DNA of 40,080 nt from Brevundimonas sp. ASV9. Its GTDB lineage: Bacteria; Pseudomonadota; Alphaproteobacteria; Caulobacterales; Caulobacteraceae. Location: the NCBI RefSeq assembly GCF_016429195.1, contig NZ_JAELUF010000019.1, positions 1-40,080 of the forward strand, read 5' to 3'. The notes beneath the pieces were generated by a model. The model had not been told where the DNA came from. It did no database searches and was given only the letters and a program-made list of their open reading frames with translations. Of this stretch, positions 25,270 to 32,896 are shown in pieces (position 1 is the stretch's first letter; each line of letters opens with the position of its first letter). The position numbers were made by a program, and so were the translations under genes.

Positions 25270-27234
25270 ATGAACAAGCTGGCGATCCGGCCTGTCGAAC
25301 AGGCTGAAATCGAGACGACGATCCACGGCGCGCAAACGCCTAGCTGGTCGTGGCTGCCCGACGAGGCGCCGCTGGCCATGCCGGTCCAGTCCCTGTCCGC
25401 GCCCGACGCCGTCGCCGACGTGACGCCCGCGACCTCGCCGCGCACGGTCGCGACGCGCCGACTGGCCCTGCTGGCCGGCACCATCGTCCTGACCGGCCTG
25501 TCGGCCATCACGCCCTTCTACCTCTATGCCCGCAAGGGTTGGGACGGCACCGAGATCCTGGCCTTCGGCCTGTTCATGGTCCTGATCACCGCCATCTCCT
25601 GCTGGTTCGTCAGCGGCCTGATGGGCCTGTTCGTCATGCTGCGCGGCAAGGATCAGGCGGACCTCGCCTTCTCGCCGCATCCGCCGATGCCGCGCACCCG
25701 CACCGCCCTGCTGATGCCGCTGTACAACGAGGACGCCCGTTCGTCCTTCGCGCGCCTGTCCCAGATCGATTCCTGCCTGGCGCGTCTGGGCGCCTCGTCG
25801 GCCTTCGACATCTTCGTGCTGAGCGACTCGACCAAGGAAGACGCCGCCGCCGCAGAGCGTTCGGTCTTCCAGGCGTTCCGCATGGCCGCCAACTCCAAGG
25901 CCTTTTATCGTCGCCGCACCGACAACGCCGAGCGCAAGGCCGGCAACCTGGCCGAATGGGTCCGTCGTTTCGGCGGCGCCTATGAGAACATGATCGTCCT
26001 GGACGCCGACAGCACCATGGCCGGCGAGACCCTGCTGCGCATGGTCGACGCCATGGAGCGCAATCCCGGCGTCGGCCTGATCCAGACCGCCCCGGTCATC
26101 ATTAAGGCCCGCACCATCTTCGCGCGTGTATCCCAGTATTCGGTGCGCCTCTACGGCCGCGTCGCGGCTGCCGGCCTGGCCTACTGGACCGGTTCGGAAT
26201 CCAGCTACTGGGGCCACAACGCCATCATCCGCACGCGCGCCTTCGCCGCCTGCTGCGGCCTGCCGCACCTGAAGGGCCGCAAGCCCTTCGGCGGTCATAT
26301 CATGAGCCACGACGTGGTCGAGGCCGCCCTGATGCGCCGCGCCGGCTGGGCCGTCCACGTCACCGCCTCGTTGGACGGATCGTGGGAAGAGACCCCGCCG
26401 TCGATCACCGACTTCATCCGCCGCGACCACCGCTGGTTCCAGGGCAACCTGCAGCACCTGGGCCTGATCACGGCCAAGGGCCTGTCGCCGATGAGCCGCC
26501 TTCAGCTGCTGATGGGCTGCATGGCCTATCTGTCGTCGCCCCTCTGGCTGGCGTCGCTGATGGTCGGCCTGTTCATCCAGATGTTCTATCCGGTCGACTG
26601 GACCAGCTTCTTCTACATCCTGAACCCCCAGTTCACGCCCTTCATGCTGGCCTCTTTCCTGTCCGGCGTGCTGCTGATCGGGCCCAAGTTCATGGGCGCC
26701 GCCCTGGTCCTCAGCCGTCCGGCCGAGCTGCGCGCCTTCGGCGGCCGTCGCGCCATCGCCAAGGGCATGGCGGCCGAGATCGCCCTGTCGGCCATCCTGG
26801 CCCCCATCCTGATGGTCGCCAACACCAAGGCCTTCATCCAGATCGTCTCGGGCCACGACACCGGCTGGTCGACCCAGCAGCGCGAGGCCGACGGCCTGGC
26901 CTGGTCGGACGCTTTCCGCGCCATGCGCTGGCAGATGATCGCCGGCGTCGGCTTCCTGATTCCGCTGGCGGTTCGTCCCGACCTGGCCACCTGGTTTGCC
27001 CCGATCGTCCTGCCGCTGCTGCTGGCCGCGCCGATCACCGTCTGGACCTCGCGCGTCCGTTCGGGCGACAAGCTGGCGGCCAAGGGCTATCTGGTCACCC
27101 CGGTTCAGGACGGCGTCAGCGTCTCGCCGGCCGTCCTGCACACGCCGCGCTCGCCGCTGCGTGCGGTCGCCGGCGGCGTCCTGGCCCCAGTCGCTGCGCC
27201 TGCGATGGTCCCGGCCCGCGCGCCTGAGCGGTAA
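25270..27234 (+). CDS. opgH: Osmoregulated periplasmic glucan glucosyltransferase OpgH (MdoH)
   Basis: This 654-residue inner-membrane GT2 enzyme has two N-terminal membrane helices (about 70-130), LLMPLYNEDARSSFARL, VLSDSTKEDAAAAE, the DxD-like VLDADSTMAGE, YWGHNAIIRTRAFA, GHIMSHDVVEAALMRRAGW and RRDHRWFQGNLQH (the Q/RxxRW-type motif), then several C-terminal membrane segments. It polymerises glucose from UDP-glucose into periplasmic glucan. The start is set at ATG 25270 (MNKLAIRPVEQAE); an in-frame GTG at 25153 would add 39 residues without family support. No opgG lies in the window. The upstream acyltransferase may modify the product. Confidence 0.93.
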   Translation: MNKLAIRPVEQAEIETTIHGAQTPSWSWLPDEAPLAMPVQSLSAPDAVADVTPATSPRTVATRRLALLAGTIVLTGLSAITPFYLYARKGWDGTEILAFGLFMVLITAISCWFVSGLMGLFVMLRGKDQADLAFSPHPPMPRTRTALLMPLYNEDARSSFARLSQIDSCLARLGASSAFDIFVLSDSTKEDAAAAERSVFQAFRMAANSKAFYRRRTDNAERKAGNLAEWVRRFGGAYENMIVLDADSTMAGETLLRMVDAMERNPGVGLIQTAPVIIKARTIFARVSQYSVRLYGRVAAAGLAYWTGSESSYWGHNAIIRTRAFAACCGLPHLKGRKPFGGHIMSHDVVEAALMRRAGWAVHVTASLDGSWEETPPSITDFIRRDHRWFQGNLQHLGLITAKGLSPMSRLQLLMGCMAYLSSPLWLASLMVGLFIQMFYPVDWTSFFYILNPQFTPFMLASFLSGVLLIGPKFMGAALVLSRPAELRAFGGRRAIAKGMAAEIALSAILAPILMVANTKAFIQIVSGHDTGWSTQQREADGLAWSDAFRAMRWQMIAGVGFLIPLAVRPDLATWFAPIVLPLLLAAPITVWTSRVRSGDKLAAKGYLVTPVQDGVSVSPAVLHTPRSPLRAVAGGVLAPVAAPAMVPARAPER

Positions 27235-27345
27235 TCGACCGATGCGTGGCGGCCACAGTGTCGCCACAACCGTTAAAGCAACGCTCGACGTCAATCTCGA
27301 TCGGCCTCACCCTAGGCTCCTGTCGTTTGCGGGAGACGTGATTCC

Positions 27346-27663
27346 ATGGCCAAATCCACCGGTTCCGACGCCAAGCCTGACCTGCGGCTCGTCGCGGCCG
27401 AGGCCGAGATTTACGACCTGATGAAAGCGCCTGAAACCACCGCCGATCGCGTCAAACGCCTTCAGCTCGAAGCCCACGCCCTGGCTCTGGAAGAGATCGA
27501 AGGTCTGGAAAAGCTGTTGCTGGAAGCCGCCGCCAAGGCCAAGGCCATCGCGGACGGCGGCGACGCCTATCCGGTGGGCGCGCGCGAGATCGCCTCGCGT
27601 CTCGCCGCCGATCTGCCGACCAAGGCCGAGACCATTAAGACCATCGTCCACCGCGTCGGCTGA
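27346..27663 (+). CDS. Small helical protein of unknown function
   Basis: This 105-residue acidic, Ala/Glu-rich protein begins MAKSTGSDAKPDLRLVAAEAEIYDLM, with a long predicted helix (about 30-70, LQLEAHALALEEIEGLEKLLLEAA). It has no signal peptide, membrane segment or recognisable motif. CGGGAG lies about 9 bases before the ATG, and codon use matches the neighbours, so it is probably expressed. It stands alone between opgH and the stress-type SDR. I do not recognise the family. Confidence 0.65.
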   Translation: MAKSTGSDAKPDLRLVAAEAEIYDLMKAPETTADRVKRLQLEAHALALEEIEGLEKLLLEAAAKAKAIADGGDAYPVGAREIASRLAADLPTKAETIKTIVHRVG

Positions 27664-27682
27664 TAACCGAAGCTGGGCTGTC

Positions 27683-27709
27683 GGAACGACCCGCCTGCCC
27701 GTCCGCTTT
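27683..27709 (+). promoter_or_regulatory. Candidate EcfG-type (general stress sigma factor) promoter
   Basis: GGAAC at 27683-27687 is followed after 16 bases by CGCTTT at 27704-27709. The alphaproteobacterial general stress sigma factor consensus is GGAAC-N16/17-CGTT. The -35 match is exact and the -10 is close. The downstream gene is of a type often stress-induced. Confidence 0.4.
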
Positions 27710-27730
27710 CCTGAAGACCCTATCTTCAGG
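27710..27730 (+). promoter_or_regulatory. Hairpin covering the SDR ribosome-binding site
   Basis: CCTGAAGA, loop CCCTA, TCTTCAGG: a perfect 8-base-pair stem whose 3' arm supplies the AGG of the AGGAG ribosome-binding site (27728-27732), 9 bases before the ATG. It could limit translation until melted. If transcription starts at the promoter above, around 27712-27715, the 5' arm would be partly missing, so the two signals compete as explanations. Confidence 0.4.
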
Positions 27731-27741
27731 AGACGACATCC

Positions 27742-28728
27742 ATGGACGACCGGACCCACGCGCGCGCCGAAGACATCGCCGATCAGGAACGCGCCATCCA
27801 GCGCGACATCGACACCAAGGACAAGGCGTCCGGCGATAACAAACCTTCCGGCGCGATGCAGGCCGGCGCCCGCCCCTATCCCGAACCGCCCTTTCCCAAA
27901 CAGCATCAGACCAAGCCGGGCGACGAGGCGGCGCTGGATCCCGCGCCCCTCTATGATGCGCCCTTCTGGAAGGGGTCGGGCAAGCTGGACGGGTTCGCCG
28001 CTCTGATCACCGGCGCCGATTCCGGCATCGGCCGCTCGGTCGCCGTCCTGTTTGCGCGCGAAGGCTGTGATGTCGTCATCTGCCATCTGGACGAGGACGC
28101 CGACGCCGAAACCACCAAGACCGCCGTCGAGGCCGAGGGTCGCCGCGCCGTGGTGCTGAAGGGCGATGTCTCCGACCCCGCCTTCGCCGAGATGGCGGTC
28201 AAGGCCACGCTCGACGCCTTCGGCCGCCTGGACGTCCTGGTCCCGAACGCCGCCTTCCAGGAACACGTCCCCGCCTTCGAGGACCTGACCCACGAGCATT
28301 TCGACCGCACGTTGAAGACCAACCTCTACGGCTATTTCAACATGACCAAGGCGGCGGTCCCGCACATGAAGACCGGCGGCGCCATCGTCATGACCGGCTC
28401 GGTCACCGGTCTGATGGGCAACAAGGATCTGCTCGACTATTCGCTGACCAAGGGCGGCATCCACGCCTTTGCCCGTTCGCTGGGCACGCATCTGGCGCCG
28501 CGCGGCATCCGCGTGAACGTCGTCGCGCCTGGCCCGGTCTGGACCCCGCTCAACCCCGCCGACAAGGACGCCGACGCGACCTCGAAGTTCGGCGCCGACA
28601 CGGTGATGAAACGCCCGGCCCAGCCCGAGGAAATCGCGCCCGCCTACGTCTTTTTGGCCTCGCCTCAGATGTCCAGCTTCATCACCGGCGAAATCCTGCC
28701 GATCATCGGCGGCTACGCTGGCGGCTGA
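27742..28728 (+). CDS. SDR family oxidoreductase, YhdF/YghA-type with N-terminal extension
   Basis: This 328-residue protein has a hydrophilic N-terminal extension (1-80, including GARPYPEPPFPKQHQTKPG, the landmark of the YghA/YdaD-type group). A classical SDR core follows: LITGADSGIGRSVAVLFA, NAAFQEHVPAFEDL, VMTGSVTGLMG, YSLTKGGIHAF (Tyr/Lys pair) and GPVWTPLNPA. Members are annotated as general-stress or sugar-alcohol dehydrogenases. The substrate is unknown here, and NAD(P)-dependent oxidoreduction in the cytoplasm is all that can be claimed. An EcfG-like promoter and an RBS-covering hairpin precede it. Confidence 0.85.
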   Translation: MDDRTHARAEDIADQERAIQRDIDTKDKASGDNKPSGAMQAGARPYPEPPFPKQHQTKPGDEAALDPAPLYDAPFWKGSGKLDGFAALITGADSGIGRSVAVLFAREGCDVVICHLDEDADAETTKTAVEAEGRRAVVLKGDVSDPAFAEMAVKATLDAFGRLDVLVPNAAFQEHVPAFEDLTHEHFDRTLKTNLYGYFNMTKAAVPHMKTGGAIVMTGSVTGLMGNKDLLDYSLTKGGIHAFARSLGTHLAPRGIRVNVVAPGPVWTPLNPADKDADATSKFGADTVMKRPAQPEEIAPAYVFLASPQMSSFITGEILPIIGGYAGG

Positions 28729-28735
28729 ACCGAAA

Positions 28736-28763
28736 CCGCCGCCCTGCGATCGCGGGGCGGCGG
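28736..28763. terminator. Shared hairpin between convergent SDR and GNAT genes
   Basis: CCGCCGCCC, loop of about 10, GGGCGGCGG. It sits between two convergent stop codons with short T-rich tails on each side (CATTTGC on plus, TTTCGGTT on minus), fitting a bidirectional terminator. Confidence 0.6.
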
Positions 28764-28770
28764 CATTTGC

Positions 28771-29055
28771 TTAGGCCAATACGTCGTCGTAATCCGGATG
28801 CCGCTTGTGCCAGGCGACGGCGTAGCTGCAGCGCGGGAACAGCTTCAGTCCCATCTGGCGCGCATGGTCGGCCAGCGACTGCATGAACCGCCCCGCCGCG
28901 CCTGATCCGCGCAGCGACGGCTCGGCCTCGACATGCAGGATGATCCGCGCATCGCCCTTGACAGCATAGTCGGCCCAGACCAAGCCCGCGCCCTTGTCGT
29001 CGTCGAACGCCTGTTCGAACCGGTTGTCGCCTTCGACGTCCTTGAACTGTCCCAT
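28771..29055 (-). CDS. Small GNAT-like N-acetyltransferase (YjdJ family)
   Basis: This 94-residue protein fits the compact Acetyltransf_CG/YjdJ family: RFEQAFDDD, LVWADYAVKGDARIILHVEAE in pieces, the acetyl-CoA pocket LRGSGAAGRFMQSLADHAR, and LFPRCSYAVAWHKRHPDYDDV. The substrate is unknown for the family. Start ATG 29055 follows AGGAG by 6 bases; ten more codons upstream are open but unsupported. A GGAAC-N16-CGGTT element lies just upstream. Confidence 0.85.
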   Translation of the reverse strand: MGQFKDVEGDNRFEQAFDDDKGAGLVWADYAVKGDARIILHVEAEPSLRGSGAAGRFMQSLADHARQMGLKLFPRCSYAVAWHKRHPDYDDVLA

Positions 29056-29076
29056 CGGGTTCTCCTTTGGCGGATC

Positions 29077-29102
29077 AACCGCCAAGGCCGCCGGGACGTT
29101 CC
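29077..29102 (-). promoter_or_regulatory. Candidate EcfG-type promoter of the YjdJ-like gene
   Basis: On the minus strand, GGAAC (complement of 29098-29102) is followed after 16 bases by CGGTT (complement of 29077-29081). This is close to the GGAAC-N16/17-CGTT general stress consensus. It would give a leader of about 15-20 bases carrying AAAGGAG. Confidence 0.4.
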
Positions 29103-29109
29103 GTCAGCG

Positions 29110-29493
29110 TCAAATGGGCTTGTCGTTCAGCAGGTTCAGCAGGCCGATCACGCTCTTGATCGTGAACCAGACGCTCAGCAGGAACCAGACCAGCAGGAAC
29201 AGCAACAGGAACGGAATGCCGATCAACACGAATGACGCCAAGGCGCTGACGAAGATCCCGACCCAGGCCGCGATGGTCCACCAGAAGACCGACCAGAACA
29301 GCCGGATCTGCGCCTCGATATGCTGGCGCGCCACGCCCGTCGCCGTCCCGCGCGTCACATAGGACACCACCAGCCCGATCAGAACCAGCACATTGGCGCT
29401 GGGGATCGACAGGATGAACAGGGCCCAGGCGATCAGCGCCCCGACCTTGCCCTCGGACGGCTGCCCGGCGATGAAATTGGGTTCGTTCGTCAT
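29110..29493 (-). CDS. DUF4870-like small membrane protein
   Basis: This 127-residue protein has three or four membrane helices: IAWALFILSIPSANVLVLIG, a polar loop with GVARQHIEAQIRLFWSVFWW, and a long hydrophobic C-terminal half. The loop pattern (x-H-x-x-x-Q-x-x-x-F-W) is that of DUF4870/TIC20-like small membrane proteins. The function is unknown. It follows the next gene by 10 bases and is probably cotranscribed with it. Confidence 0.75.
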   Translation of the reverse strand: MTNEPNFIAGQPSEGKVGALIAWALFILSIPSANVLVLIGLVVSYVTRGTATGVARQHIEAQIRLFWSVFWWTIAAWVGIFVSALASFVLIGIPFLLLFLLVWFLLSVWFTIKSVIGLLNLLNDKPI

Positions 29494-29503
29494 CGTCGAT
29501 CCT

Positions 29504-30160
29504 TCAGAACAACAGGCTGCGGGGGTGAGGAACGGCCTGCCCGCTCTTCAGTTTCAGCACCCCGAACGCGCCGCGCGCCAGAACCCAGATCGCCAGGGCG
29601 AACAGCACCAGCACGCCGATGTTGACCACGATCAGAAGGCCCCCCACGACCGCCGCCCCGACGGCGCCGACGATGGTGCGTTGCTGATAGACGGCGTGGC
29701 TGTGCTCCAGTTGATCCGTCGCCCCGTCGCGCCGCATCACCGCCAGCAGGGCCACCAGGCACGACACGCCCAGCGTCGGCACCGCCAATAGGATCAGCAC
29801 ATAGATCGCATACAGCCGCATCGGCACGACCGGTCCTTCGCGGCGCGGCGCGGCCTCGGCCGTTAGACGCTGGCGCACCGCGCGCACGGCCGGCGCCGGC
29901 TCGGCCTCGACAGGCGTCGGCTCGGAGCGGGGCGGAAACGGCGCCGTCGGCCGGGTCGTCGGGCCAGACCGGTCGAAAGGCCCCGGCTCGGGCGGGTCGA
30001 ACAGGTCTGGTTCGCGCTCCTCGGCGGTAAACGGCTCCGGCTGGCGCTCACGCGCACGGCCCGCCAGCGACGCAGGCGAGACGAAGCCGACCTCGGCGTC
30101 ATGATCGTGGTCGTGATCGCGGGGCGCTGCTGGGTCTTTCGGATCGCCGGGTTCGGCCAT
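29504..30160 (-). CDS. Membrane protein with long acidic/proline-rich N-terminal region
   Basis: This 218-residue protein starts with a probably disordered first 110 residues, rich in Pro, Asp, Glu and Arg, with a DHDHDHD stretch near residue 16 that could bind metal loosely. Two or three membrane helices follow (YAIYVLILLAVPTLGVSCLV and VGAAVVGGLLIVVNIGVLVL), and the segment GATDQLEHSHAVYQQRTIVG recalls the loop of DUF4870 proteins, as in the gene downstream. I do not recognise a function. ATG 30160 is the likely start, although no strong ribosome-binding site is seen. Confidence 0.65.
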   Translation of the reverse strand: MAEPGDPKDPAAPRDHDHDHDAEVGFVSPASLAGRARERQPEPFTAEEREPDLFDPPEPGPFDRSGPTTRPTAPFPPRSEPTPVEAEPAPAVRAVRQRLTAEAAPRREGPVVPMRLYAIYVLILLAVPTLGVSCLVALLAVMRRDGATDQLEHSHAVYQQRTIVGAVGAAVVGGLLIVVNIGVLVLFALAIWVLARGAFGVLKLKSGQAVPHPRSLLF

Positions 30161-30242
30161 GAACAACGCTTCTGTCACGCCGGACGCCCGGCTGGAATCT
30201 GCCGACGACAATGGCGGTCGGCGCGGCGCGAAGCAACCGCCC

Positions 30243-30641
30243 TTACCGCCCCAGCACGATCTCGCAGCCCGGCGCCACCACCGCCGCCAGGGCGCCGGGC
30301 TTTTCGATCCGCACCGTGGCCCGCTGTACCCGGCCGTCCTCCAGGCACGCCCGCGCCAGCCGTTCGGCGAAGGTTTCCACCAGCCCCACATGTCCCTCTG
30401 CGGCGATGGCGCGCGCGGCGTCGGCCACGGTTTCATAGTTGATGGTGTCGCCCAGCCGCTCGATGGGGCGTGGCGCTAGCTCCAGCGTCACATCGATCAC
30501 CAGCCGCTGCAGCCGCCCCTGCTCATGGTCATAGACCCCGATCCCGGCCTCGACCTCCAGCCCGCGCACGAACACGCTCAGCCGCTCGAAACGCAGCCGA
30601 TCGTCCGCCGGAGCCGGCGTCGCCAGAGGAGAGGAAACCAC
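30243..30641 (-). CDS. folB: Dihydroneopterin aldolase
   Basis: This 132-residue protein contains the FolB core: VFVRGLEVEAGIGVYDHEQG (with the Gly-Val-Tyr/Glu pocket), RLVIDVTLEL, LGDTINYETVADAARAI, VETFAERLARACLED and the C-terminal VRIEKPGAL. It cleaves 7,8-dihydroneopterin to 6-hydroxymethyl-dihydropterin and glycolaldehyde in folate synthesis. It starts 3 bases after the stop of a FolM-like SDR, so the two are in an operon. An N-terminal extension of about 18 residues precedes the conserved core. Confidence 0.92.
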   Translation of the reverse strand: MVSSPLATPAPADDRLRFERLSVFVRGLEVEAGIGVYDHEQGRLQRLVIDVTLELAPRPIERLGDTINYETVADAARAIAAEGHVGLVETFAERLARACLEDGRVQRATVRIEKPGALAAVVAPGCEIVLGR

Positions 30642-30644
30642 GCG

Positions 30645-31406
30645 CTACTCCTGGATGTCGGGGGTGCGCCAGGCCAGATGCTGGCCCCCGTCGACGGCGA
30701 TCATCTGGCCGGTGACCATCCGGGCGTCAATCAGCCACAGCACCGCCTCGGCCACCGCCTCGGGGCTGCCGGGCGTTTCCAGCAGGGTAGCGCGCGCCTC
30801 GGCGGCGAATTCTTCGGGTGTCTGGTGGATGGACGGCAGGGTCGGCCCCGGCCCCACCCCATTGACCCGGATGCCCGGCGCCAGCGCCTGGGCCAGGGTC
30901 TGGGTCGCCCACCACAGGCCGTTCCGCGACAGGCTGTAGGAAAAGAAGCGCGGATCCGGCTTCAGCACCTTCTGGTCCAGCAGGTTGACGATGGCGCCCT
31001 CGACGGCTTGCGCCGCGAACGCCTCGGCCAGAACGATCGGCGCCCTCAGATTGGTGTCGAGATGCAGGTCCCAGCTGTCGCGCGTCAGCTCGCCGATCCG
31101 GTCGTCCTCGAACACCGAGGCGTTGTTGACCAGCACGCTGACCGGCCCCAGCGCCTCGACCGCCGCCGGGATCAGCGCCCGCACCCTGGCCTCGTCCGTC
31201 AGGTCCGCCTGCAACAGGCACGCGCGCCGTCCCAGGCCCGCGATCTCGTCGGCCAGGGTCCGGGCGTCGTCGCCCGACGCATGATGATGGATCGCCACGT
31301 CGAACCCGGCCTGGGCCAGCTTCAGACAGATGGCCCGCCCGATCCGCCGCGCCCCGCCCGTGACCAGGGCGACGCCCCGCTCAGAGCGAGCAGCCGCCTC
31401 AGTCAA
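30645..31406 (-). CDS. SDR family oxidoreductase, FolM/pteridine reductase-like
   Basis: This 253-residue protein has VTGGARRIGRAICLKLA (the R-R-I/L-G form typical of FolM and pteridine reductases), NNASVFEDDRIGEL, and IVNLLDQKVLKPDPRFFSYSLSRNGLW in pieces. The usual YxxxK is read as YSLSR, with Arg in place of the catalytic Lys. The common start would be TTG 31406, overlapping the 3' end of a 26-codon small ORF; no ATG or GTG is in place. Its location directly before folB supports a pterin substrate such as dihydromonapterin. The missing Lys weakens a standard SDR mechanism and is worth noting. Confidence 0.8.
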   Translation of the reverse strand: MTEAAARSERGVALVTGGARRIGRAICLKLAQAGFDVAIHHHASGDDARTLADEIAGLGRRACLLQADLTDEARVRALIPAAVEALGPVSVLVNNASVFEDDRIGELTRDSWDLHLDTNLRAPIVLAEAFAAQAVEGAIVNLLDQKVLKPDPRFFSYSLSRNGLWWATQTLAQALAPGIRVNGVGPGPTLPSIHQTPEEFAAEARATLLETPGSPEAVAEAVLWLIDARMVTGQMIAVDGGQHLAWRTPDIQE

Positions 31407-31479
31407 CCCGACCGAACTCGAACACGTTGAACGCCGCCAGAACGGCGATGAAGCCGAAGATGATGCCGAGAGCCAGCAT
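31399..31479 (-). CDS. 26-residue single-span membrane peptide upstream of the FolM-like gene
   Basis: ATG 31479 follows AGGAG by 7 bases and opens 26 codons. The peptide begins MLALGIIFGFIAVLAAFNVF and ends in a short polar tail with Glu, Arg and Asp. It has one clear transmembrane segment. Its last 8 bases overlap the TTG start of the SDR gene, so it may couple translation of that weak start. It is too short for most gene finders. Expression is inferred from the good ribosome-binding site and the coherent hydrophobic sequence. Confidence 0.6.
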   Translation of the reverse strand: MLALGIIFGFIAVLAAFNVFEFGRVD

Positions 31480-31596
31480 GGAATGCTCCTGTTGTCCGTC
31501 TTGGCTTAGAGCGGGATGGGGCGGGGTTCAAGCGGGGATGGTTCACTTGCCTGAAGCGCGCCTAACGCTAAGGTCCGACCCGCAGGGGAGTTTGAA

Positions 31597-32346
31597 ATGT
31601 CGCGCATACTGCTAGCCATCATGATGGCCGCGCCCCTGTCGGGGTGCCTGACGACCTTGTATTTGTCGGACCGTCCCAGTCCAGCCATCCTTTCCGAAAT
31701 GAAACGACGGTGTGAGCAGGATGCAGCCTTACGCTGGTTTGGCGAGCGCCCTTATGGGATCGACGTTTGGATGCCGGGCAATCTTTCCCGTGACCCGGCG
31801 GATGATCCCGGCTTCCAGACAGCGTCGCAGTTTATTGGAATAGGCAGCGGAGAAGATTTGTGGCTGCGCAGCGGGGTCGCCCGCGCCTTGTATATCAACA
31901 TGGGGCCGGGGGACGGCTACTATTTCGGTCCTACGCGGGGCGAACCGTCTGGCGTCTACAAGTTCGAACTTGCGCCAGATGGCGATGCGCCTTGCGAAGC
32001 GGAAACAGCATGGTTCGCACGTCAGGCGGCGCGCGGAGCGTCGAGGCCGGCAAGCTACATCGGCCGATGCCTGACATACAGCTATGTGGGCAAGGCCCCG
32101 GCGGATGCCGCAGTGTTCGTGCGGTTCGATGACGCGCCAGAAGAAGCGCGTGGGCTATATCGGTCTGGTGAGAGACTAATCGTCGATGGTCGGTTGAGAG
32201 CATCGATCACTGACTACTGGGCCGTCAATCCGTCGAGTGCAGCCGAGCGCAGAGGTCAATGGGGTCTAAAGGCTTGTCAGCATCTTCCGCAGCAAGGGTT
32301 GTTGAGGCTATTTCCCGATAATCCCGATGCAGAACGGCCAAGATAA
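31597..32346 (+). CDS. Predicted lipoprotein of unknown function
   Basis: This 249-residue protein begins MSRILLAIMMAAPLSGC, with a lipobox LSGC and lipidated Cys17 just after a short hydrophobic stretch. The mature part has four more Cys residues (about 39, 132, 156 and 227), which could form disulfides in the periplasm, plus LYINMGPGDGYYFGP and ITDYWAVNPSS. No family is recognised. GGGGAG lies 7 bases upstream. GC is slightly lower than in neighbouring genes. Confidence 0.75.
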   Translation: MSRILLAIMMAAPLSGCLTTLYLSDRPSPAILSEMKRRCEQDAALRWFGERPYGIDVWMPGNLSRDPADDPGFQTASQFIGIGSGEDLWLRSGVARALYINMGPGDGYYFGPTRGEPSGVYKFELAPDGDAPCEAETAWFARQAARGASRPASYIGRCLTYSYVGKAPADAAVFVRFDDAPEEARGLYRSGERLIVDGRLRASITDYWAVNPSSAAERRGQWGLKACQHLPQQGLLRLFPDNPDAERPR

Positions 32347-32412
32347 ATCTGGCCATGTCTTTTGGAGGCTGTGCCCTCGAGACATGCGATATGAGCCGCT
32401 AAGGACGACAGA

Positions 32413-32883
32413 ATGACCTGGCGCATCCACGTCGAGCCTTTCACCCGCCCCCTCTTCTTCGCCTGGTCGCGGCTGACGCGGGGCAAGACGTTGGGCGTGC
32501 GGGCGGTAGCGGTTGATGCGCAGGGGCGGGTGCTGATGGTGCGGCACACCTATCTGAAGGGCTGGTGGTTGCCGGGCGGCGGGGTGGATCGGGGCGAGAC
32601 CACCAACGCCGCCGTGGTGCGTGAACTGCGCGAAGAGGCCGGGTTAATCGCGCGGGCGACGCCGCGCCTGGTGTCGATCCATTCCAACGACCGTTTCTTT
32701 CCCGGCGACCATGTCGTCGTCTTCCGCCTGGATGACTTCGACCGGGGCCAGCGCACCAGCCATGGCGAGATCGCCGAGGTCGGCTGGTTTTCCCCCTCCG
32801 ACCTGCCCGCCGATGTGAACCGGGGCTGTCGCGCGCGTCTGGCCGAGATCTTCGACGGCGCCCCGGTCGATCCGGACTGGTGA
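32413..32883 (+). CDS. NUDIX hydrolase
   Basis: This 156-residue protein contains a full Nudix box, GGGVDRGETTNAAVVRELREEAG (the 23-residue motif, here cited by its parts GGGVDRGET and RELREEAG). It is flanked by LGVRAVAVDAQGRVLMVRH and VVVFRLDDFDRG. These enzymes hydrolyse nucleoside diphosphate-linked compounds with Mg2+. The substrate cannot be read from sequence. It is an independent gene, with a large palindromic repeat immediately after it. Confidence 0.9.
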   Translation: MTWRIHVEPFTRPLFFAWSRLTRGKTLGVRAVAVDAQGRVLMVRHTYLKGWWLPGGGVDRGETTNAAVVRELREEAGLIARATPRLVSIHSNDRFFPGDHVVVFRLDDFDRGQRTSHGEIAEVGWFSPSDLPADVNRGCRARLAEIFDGAPVDPDW

Positions 32884-32896
32884 GAGACGTCCGCCG

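Noticed and set aside
25246..27294. Long minus-strand open frame across opgH
   Set aside because: Antisense shadow, with highly charged low-complexity composition and no recognisable domain.
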